Shown here piece by piece: positions 1-5,595 of a DNA stretch of 7,696 bases. The notes beneath the pieces are model-generated. The model was given only the letters and a program-made list of their open reading frames with translations. It had not been told where the DNA came from and did no database searches. The stretch is taken from contig JAVBMP010000050.1 of assembly GCA_031552315.1 (NCBI GenBank), forward strand, positions 1-7,696, in the 5' to 3' direction. The position numbers and the translations under genes are program-made. Origin of the DNA: JAVBMP01 sp031552315. Its GTDB lineage: Bacteria; Desulfobacterota; Desulfovibrionia; Desulfovibrionales; Desulfovibrionaceae. The stretch's first letter is position 1; every line of letters begins with the position of its first letter.

Positions 1-2
1 TG

Positions 3-608
3 CCGGTTGCGGTTGCGGAACTGCCTGCGCCCCCGCCGGTTTTGGAACCCGCTCCGGAAGGAAAATCGTCCATTCCCGCTTTAAGTCTGGAAGATGGCCA
101 AACCCCGGCGGGCAAACCGCGTGGCAAGATCCTTCTGCTTATTGTCCTTTGCCTGTTTCTGCTGGCCGGGGCCGCTGCGGCCTATTGGCTGCTTGCGCAT
201 GAAGCGCCCGGCAACGGCAAAATCACGCTAATGGCCCAAAGCCCGCTGGAACAGGCCCGCGCTTACCTTTCCGGCCCGGCGGATGCCGAAGGCGGCTACA
301 AGCTGGCGCAAACTCTGGATAAAACCCCTCAAGGAGCAGATGCGGCCTTCCTGCTGTATGAAGATGCGGCCCAAAAAGGTAATGGCAAGGCCATGCTGGC
401 GCTGGCCGCCTTTTATGACCCGGCGGTAAAAAGAGAGCAGGGCAGCATAATCAAAGACCCGGAGCAGGCTTGGGTAGCTTACGGCAAGGCCCAAAAAGCC
501 GGTGAAGGCGCGGCGGAAGAAAAAATGCGGGGCCTGAAGGCCTGGGCGGAAGCTGAAGCGGCTAAAGATTCAGAAGAAGCCAAAGCTTTTTTGGACAAAA
601 TAAAATAA
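3..608 (+). CDS. Membrane-anchored protein with Sel1-like periplasmic tail, 5'-truncated (possible PpkA-type kinase C-terminus)
   Basis: The reading frame is open from the window edge (first full codon at base 3) to TAA at 606-608, leaving 201 visible residues; the real start is upstream. A TTG at 42 is in frame but has no clear ribosome site, and the frame continues upstream as a Pro/Ala/Val-rich linker, so it is unlikely to be the start. Visible residues 1-42 are a proline-rich linker ending in basic KPRGK. Residues 43-66 are one strongly hydrophobic helix. By the positive-inside rule the C-terminal part lies in the periplasm. Residues 113-175 contain Sel1/TPR-like helical repeats (LLYEDAAQKG, then KDPEQAWVAYGKAQKAG). 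A cytoplasmic domain, proline linker, single helix and periplasmic tail is the layout of bacterial Hanks-type Ser/Thr kinases such as PpkA. With a PpkA-like vWA gene next, a kinase is the best guess for the missing part, but no kinase motif is visible. It could equally be an FHA or other membrane-anchored protein. Confidence 0.75.
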   Translation, partial: PVAVAELPAPPPVLEPAPEGKSSIPALSLEDGQTPAGKPRGKILLLIVLCLFLLAGAAAAYWLLAHEAPGNGKITLMAQSPLEQARAYLSGPADAEGGYKLAQTLDKTPQGADAAFLLYEDAAQKGNGKAMLALAAFYDPAVKREQGSIIKDPEQAWVAYGKAQKAGEGAAEEKMRGLKAWAEAEAAKDSEEAKAFLDKIK

Positions 609-640
609 ACGCCGTTCTGTCGGCGCGTTGTGAAAAGCGC

Positions 641-880
641 CCGGCAGGATCGGGCTGTGCCCGGAAAAACCGGGCGGCATCCGGCAAAACTGGGCGGTGC
701 CAAGCGGAACCGGACGGTGCCGGGCAAAATAGGGTGGTGCCGGACGGAACAGGGCGTCATCCGCAAAAACCGGGCGGTTCCCGGTGGAATTTGGCGTCAC
801 CCGGCAAAGTCTGGCAGGGCCGGGCAAAATCTGGCACTGCCGGGCAAAATAGGGCCTCACCCGGCGGAAGCTGGCCGCAT
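641..880. repeat. Twelve imperfect 20-bp tandem repeats
   Basis: Twelve contiguous units of exactly 20 bp with no length drift, approximate consensus CCGGCAAAAYCGGGCGGTGC. Units start at 641, 661, 681 and so on to 861. The first half of 881-900 (AAGGCATAAA) looks like a decayed thirteenth unit. A GGC-like core recurs at the same place in nearly every 10-bp half-unit, so the unit may itself be a diverged duplication and the cores lie close to one face of the DNA helix. In units 3-8 the purine tract alternates between CAAAA and CGGAA types, suggesting a 40-bp higher-order period. Adjacent units can pair in RNA: 659-664 with 670-675 around an A5 loop, and 770-774 with 780-784 around a 5-nt loop. 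Function is unknown: a multi-site regulator target, a structured leader, or a slippage-generated array are all possible. Confidence 0.9.
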
Positions 881-890
881 AAGGCATAAA

Positions 891-895
891 AAGGA
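891..895 (+). promoter_or_regulatory. Ribosome binding site deciding the vWA gene start
   Basis: AAGGA at 891-895 directly abuts the ATG at 896 but lies 6 nt before the in-frame ATG at 902. The spacing favours 902 as the start. The ATG at 896 would give a protein two residues longer (MNMQR instead of MQR). Confidence 0.6.
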
Positions 896-901
896 ATGAA
901 T

Positions 902-2968
902 ATGCAGCGTATTTTCCCCCACAAATTTTTTGGGTTCATGCTTTTGCTGTTTCTTGGCGCGTTTTGCGCTGGCGCGGGCCTTGAAGGCCGGGCCGCCAAG
1001 GCCTGGGCAGCCGATGCTCAGGGCGGCTCGCGTTCTCCGCTTCTTATACCCGGCAAGAAAACCCTTTACCAGCGGGCGGTTTCCCACCCCGGGGCAAGGC
1101 TTCTGGCCGGCCCGGATGAAAAGGCCAAAGTGCTGGAAGGGGCGGTGACCCCCTTCACGGTATTCTACATTTACGGTGAAAAGGGCGGCTTTACAGAAGT
1201 TGGCGCAAGCACAAGCCAGGCTGGCGGCTGGGTGCCTTCTGCCAGCCTTACGCCCTGGCCCCAGGCCATGACCCTGCTTTTTACGGAACGCGCGGGCCGC
1301 GACCCGGTGCTGTTTTTTCGGGATGAAAATGCCCTGACCAAACTGTGCCAGGCCAAAGACATTGGGGCGGAACTGCAAAAAATACGGCAAGATATGTCCG
1401 CCAGCGCCGGAACGGCGGCGGAAAAATTGCCCGTGCTGGCCTCTGAACCGGGCGAGCAGGCCGGGGCGGTGGCCCGTAGCCATTTTTACCTTATGCCCAT
1501 TATAAGCATGAAGGATCCATTTGAGGGGGCCAAGTTTTTGGAAGTGGCCTCCATAGACCCCGGTTTTTCCGGCGGCAAGACCAGCGCGGCGGGTTCTGCA
1601 AGCAACGGCCAGGACGGCGCGGGGAATAAAAGCGGCAAGCCGGAAGAAATGCGCACCGCCGTTGCCTTTGTGATAGACACCACTATTTCCATGAACCCGT
1701 ACATCCAGCAAACTCGCGAAGTTATCCAGCAGGTGTTTGATGACCTTGAACGCAGCGGCCAGGGAGAAAACGCGGCCTTCGCGCTGGTGGCCTTCCGCAA
1801 CAGCGTAAAGGCCACGCCGGGGCTGGAATATGTGGGCAAGGTCTTCAGCGATTTTAAAACCGTAAAAGACCGCAAGGCCCTGGAAAAAGACCTGCTTGCC
1901 GTGCGCGAGGCCACAGTTTCCAGCCACGCCTTTAATGAAGATTCCATGGCCGGGGTCAAAGAGGCCATAGACAAGCTGAGCTGGGACAAATACCCCTCAC
2001 GCCTGCTTATTCTTATTTCAGACGCGGGGCCTGTTCCCGCTTCAGATGTCTATTCTTCCACCGGCATGGACGCGGCGGAAATACGCGACTATGCAAGGGC
2101 GCAAAATATATGGATAACCGTCCTGCATGTGCAAAGCCCGGTCGGGGCCAAAGACCACAAGCCCGCAGCGCAGGCTTACCAGCAACTTACCCGTATGAGT
2201 GACGGGCGTTCCAACTACATAGCCATTCCCGCGCCCACCCCGCAACAGGGGGCCAGGGATTTCGCCAGGGCGGCCAGGGCCCTTTCCTCCATTGTGGGCG
2301 GCGTGATTAAAGAAACCCTTGCGGGCAAGGCCCCCAACGCGCCCAAACCCGGCCAACCGGGCACGCCGCCAGCCACTCCAGAGGAACAGGCCAAGGAAAC
2401 CGCCGCCGTGCTGGGCTATGCCATGCGGCTGGATTTTTTGGGGCAGACGCGCAAAAATCAGGCCCCGCAAGTGGTAAAAGCCTGGATTTCCGATATGGAC
2501 TTGGCCCTGCTGGCCCAAGATAAATACAGCCCGGCCACGGAAGTTGCCGTGCTGCTTACCAAAAACCAGCTCAGCGATTTGCAGCAACAGCTCAAAATTA
2601 TTATTGATAATGCGGAACGCACCAAAAAAACGGATTCACGCGACTTTTTTCAAGGCATACTTTCCGCATCCGCCCAGCTAAGCCGCGACCCGGCCGCCTT
2701 TAGCAAAAAACCGGGCCGCAATTTGCAAGAAAGCGGCGTGCTGGCGGAATTTCTTGAAGGACTGCCCTACAAAAGCGACATCATGCTGCTGACGGAAGAT
2801 GACTGGTACCGCATGAGCGTTGGCGAGCAAACAGCCTTCATAAACCGCCTGCGTTCCCGCATTGCCCGTTACGCGGAATATGACCGCGACGCCGACAACT
2901 GGGAAAGCTTTGGGGCCAGGGATTCCGGCGACTGGGTGTACCGCGTGCCTTTAAATATGTTGCCCTGA
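902..2968 (+). CDS. Exported von Willebrand factor A domain protein, PpkA C-terminus-like
   Basis: 688 residues. Residues 1-36 are a classical signal peptide (MQR start, hydrophobic core, cleavage likely at AWA|AD), so the protein should act in the periplasm. Residues about 54-118 resemble a bacterial SH3-like fold (ARLLAGPDEKAKVLEG to GWVPSASLTPW). Residues about 252-405 are a vWA domain. The metal-binding MIDAS starts at D259 (DTTIS, with Thr in place of the usual first Ser), and the later Asp is D374 in LILISDAGP. A proline-rich linker (about 475-497) leads to a C-terminal domain of about 190 residues ending WVYRVPLNMLP. In P. aeruginosa PpkA the vWA domain forms the C-terminal half of the kinase; here it stands alone with its own signal peptide. 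vWA domains usually mediate metal-dependent protein binding, so a role as periplasmic partner or sensor beside the ABC and SUMF1-like proteins is inferred. The stop overlaps the next start (TGATG). vWA and export are confident; the PpkA link rests on remembered motifs. Confidence 0.88.
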   Translation: MQRIFPHKFFGFMLLLFLGAFCAGAGLEGRAAKAWAADAQGGSRSPLLIPGKKTLYQRAVSHPGARLLAGPDEKAKVLEGAVTPFTVFYIYGEKGGFTEVGASTSQAGGWVPSASLTPWPQAMTLLFTERAGRDPVLFFRDENALTKLCQAKDIGAELQKIRQDMSASAGTAAEKLPVLASEPGEQAGAVARSHFYLMPIISMKDPFEGAKFLEVASIDPGFSGGKTSAAGSASNGQDGAGNKSGKPEEMRTAVAFVIDTTISMNPYIQQTREVIQQVFDDLERSGQGENAAFALVAFRNSVKATPGLEYVGKVFSDFKTVKDRKALEKDLLAVREATVSSHAFNEDSMAGVKEAIDKLSWDKYPSRLLILISDAGPVPASDVYSSTGMDAAEIRDYARAQNIWITVLHVQSPVGAKDHKPAAQAYQQLTRMSDGRSNYIAIPAPTPQQGARDFARAARALSSIVGGVIKETLAGKAPNAPKPGQPGTPPATPEEQAKETAAVLGYAMRLDFLGQTRKNQAPQVVKAWISDMDLALLAQDKYSPATEVAVLLTKNQLSDLQQQLKIIIDNAERTKKTDSRDFFQGILSASAQLSRDPAAFSKKPGRNLQESGVLAEFLEGLPYKSDIMLLTEDDWYRMSVGEQTAFINRLRSRIARYAEYDRDADNWESFGARDSGDWVYRVPLNMLP

Positions 2969-5595
2969 TGCCCCAAATGCTCTATCAGGCTATAAATTTG
3001 CGCAAACAGCGCCTGCAACCCGGCGGGGCCTACAGCCTTGAAGTGCCGGAACTGGGCATAGATTACGGGGAAAAATTGCTGATAACCGGGCCCTCCGGCT
3101 GCGGCAAAAGCACCCTGCTGGACATGCTCTGCCTTGTTTTGCGGCCAGACGCGGCAGATGCACTGCGCTTTTGCCCGCCCGGCATGCTTGCCGGCCCGGC
3201 GTCCTCGGTTTCCGGCCTTGGCGGCGGGTTTGCCCCCGGCGTCAGGTCTGGTCTGGATGATTCCGCCCCGGCTTCGTCAGCCTTGCCCGGCCCCGGCATC
3301 TTTGACACCGGGCTGGACGTAATGGCCGCTTGGCAAGACGGCAAGCTGGAAGCCCTGGCCCTGGCCCGGCGGCATATCGGCTATGTGCTGCAAACCGGCG
3401 GACTGCTGCCCTTTTTGCGCGTGCGGGAAAATATAGCCCTGCCCATCCGGGTGAGCGGGGGAAGCGGGGTGAGTGGGGGACGCGGGGTGGGTGGGCAAAG
3501 CGCCGCATGCGGGGCGCATGTAAAAACAGCTTCCAGCGCAACGCCTTCCGCCATGGATAACCCTAATGCGGCCAGTTCCGGCCCTGTTGGTTCCGGCGCA
3601 ATTTGTTCCGGCGCAAGCCCTTACGGCGCAAGGCTGGCGGAAAACAGCGCCCGCGTTTGCGCGGAACTGGGCATTACCCACCTGCTGGAAAAATTCCCCC
3701 AGCAACTTTCTGTGGGCGAACGCCAGCGCGTGGCCATTGCCCGCGCCCTGGCCCCCAACCCGGCGCTTATTCTGGCCGATGAACCAACGGCGGCCCTTGA
3801 CCTTGGCAATTCCGGCCGGGTGCTTGACCTGCTAAGCCGCCTGTGCGCGGAGCAGGGTTCCGCCCTGGTACTGGTAACCCACGCCCCGGAAGAGATGAAG
3901 GACGCCGGTTTTCGCCGCCTGCGCTTTGAACAGCAAAGCCCGGAAGAAGGGCGCACCGTTGCCGTGTTGCGGCCTGTGGCCTCCGCGCATTCTGCGCTTG
4001 CTGCAAATCCTGGGCCGTTGCCGCCGCAACATTCTGAAATGTCTGAAGTTATTAAGAGTGACGGTGCAAAGGCTGACGATATAAAGGCCGGCGGCACAGC
4101 GGACGCGGCGCCCGCGCCCCGGCCATCCCGCTTTTCCCTGCCCTTGCCCCTTTCGTTGGCCTGGGCGGATTACGCCTTTGAGCGCCTTCTTTCCGCCTGC
4201 TCTGTGCTGGCGCTTGCTGCCGTGCTGGCCCCCCTGCTGGTGCTTCTGGGCGTAAGCAACGGCATTGTGGGCAGCCTTACCAGCCAGCTTTTGCAAGACC
4301 CGCGTAATCTGGAGGTTATCCCTTCCGGCAGCGGCAAATACCCGCCCCGGTGGTTTGAAGATTTTGCCAAAAGGCCGGACGTGGGCTTTGTCATTCCGCA
4401 AACGCGTTCCATTGCCGCTACAATTTATCTTGCCCCGGCAAGCGCGGGGGCATCCGGCAGCGAGGCCTCGCTTGTGCCGTCCGGCCTGCATGACCCGGTG
4501 CTTGAACGGCGTCTGGAACCGGGGTTGCGCCTGCCGCCGCTGTTTGACCTGGCCGACCCGGCGAGGCTGGACAACTTGTCCAATTTGGGCGGCCCAGCCA
4601 TACAAACAGACACTGAAAGAGAAGCCCCTGGCAATGAAAGCCAAGCCGCGCAAACCGAAGCTTCCGCCGCACAAACTGGCACACAAACCGCCGCACAGGC
4701 CGCCGCACAAACTGGCGGGCCAGAAAGCGCAACGCCGGGCGGGCAAGTGAATGAACCTGCCGCGCAAGCGGAAGCCCCGGTAATTCCCATAATCATTTCC
4801 GCCCCGGCTGCCGCCAAAATTCAGGCCAAAGCCGGGGACCGCGTCACAGGCTCAGTGCAACGTGTGGTGGAACGCAAGCGGGAAAACGCCCTTGCCACGC
4901 TGGAAGTGCTGGCCGTGTTGCCGCTGGAAGCCCAGCAGAAGGAAGCGGTTTACGTGCCGCTGTTCTTCCTTGTGGCCTGTGAGGATTTTCGCGATGGCCG
5001 CTCGGTGCCCGGCCTGGGCTGGGCCGGTAATGACGCGCCGCGCTGGCAAGACCGCAATTTTGCGGGCTTCCGCCTTTATGCCTCCGGGCTGGACGCGGTA
5101 AGCGGGTTGCGCCAATATTTTGCGGGCCAGGGCATAGAGGTTTATACCCAGGCGGAAGCCATTGAAAGCGTAAAAAGCCTGCATTCCGCCTTCAGCGTGG
5201 TGTTTTTTCTGGTAAGCGGGGCGGCCCTGTTCGGGTTTATGGCTTCCGTGTTCAGCAACAGCCTGGCCGCAGTCAAGCGCAAAAGCCGATCGCTGGGGCT
5301 TATGCGTCTTATGGGCCTTACGCGGGGCGGCATTATGCTTTTCCCGCTATTTCAGGCCCTTATGTCGGCAGTGGCGGGCAGCACTGTGGCCTTTGCCCTT
5401 TACGCCGTGGTGGCGGCCTGCATAAACAGCGTCTTTCAGGGCCGGGTGCCCAATGGCGGGGTGGTGTGCAGCCTGCGTTTTTATCATATTCCGGCCTGTT
5501 ATATACTTGTGGCGGCTTTTTCCTTGTTGGCCGCTTTGCGCGCCGCCCGGCAGGCCGCCGCTCTTGAACCTTCAGAGGTGATCCGTGATGTTTAG
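2968..5595 (+). CDS. ABC transporter ATPase fused to FtsX-type permease (TagT-TagS-like fusion)
   Basis: 875 residues. The N-terminal part is a complete ATPase: Walker A GPSGCGKST (41-49), Q-loop Q142 in GYVLQTGGLLPF, signature LSVGERQR from residue 247 (Val replaces the first Gly of LSGGQ), Walker B ILADEP with D271/E272, D-loop ALD to 278, H-loop H305. It is inflated by low-complexity insertions before the Q-loop (about 68-125) and after it (about 160-222). A linker (about 320-390) leads to the permease: TM1 about 410-432, a large periplasmic domain (about 433-738) with an Ala/Gln/Thr-rich insert (about 547-607), then TM2 741-765, TM3 789-818, TM4 841-863 and an FtsX/MacB-style tail, EPSEVIRDV. 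ATPase-first order is as in MacB, but the ATPase motifs are closer to TagT, and TagT/TagS are separate proteins in Pseudomonas. Such transporters typically drive periplasmic conformational work rather than import. There is no Shine-Dalgarno; the start overlaps the upstream stop (TGATG, 2966-2970), implying translational coupling. ATG at 2977 is an alternative. Confidence 0.88.
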   Translation: MPQMLYQAINLRKQRLQPGGAYSLEVPELGIDYGEKLLITGPSGCGKSTLLDMLCLVLRPDAADALRFCPPGMLAGPASSVSGLGGGFAPGVRSGLDDSAPASSALPGPGIFDTGLDVMAAWQDGKLEALALARRHIGYVLQTGGLLPFLRVRENIALPIRVSGGSGVSGGRGVGGQSAACGAHVKTASSATPSAMDNPNAASSGPVGSGAICSGASPYGARLAENSARVCAELGITHLLEKFPQQLSVGERQRVAIARALAPNPALILADEPTAALDLGNSGRVLDLLSRLCAEQGSALVLVTHAPEEMKDAGFRRLRFEQQSPEEGRTVAVLRPVASAHSALAANPGPLPPQHSEMSEVIKSDGAKADDIKAGGTADAAPAPRPSRFSLPLPLSLAWADYAFERLLSACSVLALAAVLAPLLVLLGVSNGIVGSLTSQLLQDPRNLEVIPSGSGKYPPRWFEDFAKRPDVGFVIPQTRSIAATIYLAPASAGASGSEASLVPSGLHDPVLERRLEPGLRLPPLFDLADPARLDNLSNLGGPAIQTDTEREAPGNESQAAQTEASAAQTGTQTAAQAAAQTGGPESATPGGQVNEPAAQAEAPVIPIIISAPAAAKIQAKAGDRVTGSVQRVVERKRENALATLEVLAVLPLEAQQKEAVYVPLFFLVACEDFRDGRSVPGLGWAGNDAPRWQDRNFAGFRLYASGLDAVSGLRQYFAGQGIEVYTQAEAIESVKSLHSAFSVVFFLVSGAALFGFMASVFSNSLAAVKRKSRSLGLMRLMGLTRGGIMLFPLFQALMSAVAGSTVAFALYAVVAACINSVFQGRVPNGGVVCSLRFYHIPACYILVAAFSLLAALRAARQAAALEPSEVIRDV
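3451..3504 (+). repeat. Three 18-bp G-rich tandem repeats inside the ATPase coding region; potential G-quadruplex
   Basis: Units at 3451-3468, 3469-3486 and 3487-3504 (the last degenerate) encode the six-residue repeat VSGGSG / VSGGRG / VGGQSA in the loop after the Q-loop. The coding strand has G-runs at 3457-3461, 3466-3469, 3475-3479, 3484-3487, 3489-3491 and 3493-3495 with loops of 1-5 nt, which satisfies the usual quadruplex pattern in mRNA and in the plus DNA strand. Just downstream, TTCCGGCGCAA recurs at 3591-3601 and 3606-3616, with a third, partial copy (ACGGCGCAA) at 3623-3631. Confidence 0.75.
4666..4716 (+). repeat. Direct repeat in Ala/Gln/Thr-rich periplasmic insert of the permease
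   Basis: GCCGCACAAACTGGC occurs at 4666-4680 and again at 4702-4716, with degenerate copies between and before (CGCGCAAACC, CACAAACCGCCGCACAGG). It encodes an AAQTG-like repeat, part of a low-complexity segment of about 60 residues that interrupts the folded periplasmic domain. It probably forms a flexible loop. Confidence 0.65.
5574..5581 (+). promoter_or_regulatory. Ribosome binding site of the SUMF1-like gene
   Basis: AGAGGTGA lies within the last codons of the transporter gene, 6 nt before ATG 5588. A GTG at 5585 is also in frame but sits too close, so ATG 5588 is preferred. Confidence 0.65.

Larger units (their letters stand above)
609..895. other. 287-bp intergenic region dominated by a tandem repeat
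   Basis: This is the only long gap between genes. It starts with a small 5-bp GC hairpin (CGCCG at 610-614 pairing with CGGCG at 621-625) that has no following T-run, so it is not a convincing terminator. The stretch 641-880 is a 20-bp tandem array, and 881-895 carries the ribosome site of the next gene. I see no convincing sigma70 promoter. Frames stay open through the array on both strands, as expected when a stop-poor repeat unit of 20 bp is read in any frame, so I do not call a gene here. Confidence 0.8.

Noticed and set aside
610..625. Terminator after the first gene
   Set aside because: The stem is only 5 bp and no T-run follows.
832..846. Sigma54 promoter (TGGCAC followed by GGGC)
   Set aside because: The GG to GC spacing is one base short, and similar GG/GC pairs arise throughout the repeat array by its 10-bp periodicity.
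641..880. CRISPR array
   Set aside because: Units are contiguous 20-mers with no unique spacers, and no cas gene is present.
641..880. Plasmid-type iteron origin
   Set aside because: Unit length is iteron-like, but there is no replication initiator gene or AT-rich melting region; the array lies between two operon-like genes.
857..1927. Long minus-strand open frame (356 codons) antisense to the vWA gene
   Set aside because: It is a shadow of GC-rich codon use on the plus strand. The protein has no recognisable domain, and the opposite strand has clear signal peptide and vWA motifs.
3832..4767. Minus-strand open frame (311 codons) antisense to the transporter
   Set aside because: The plus strand carries catalytic ABC motifs and membrane helices. 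The antisense product is low-complexity Gly/Arg-rich with no family features.
2968..5595. MacB-type macrolide exporter
   Set aside because: The ATPase-permease order matches, but there is no MacA or TolC partner, and the Q-loop and signature wording and the neighbouring vWA and SUMF1-like genes fit TagT/TagS better. Not fully excluded.
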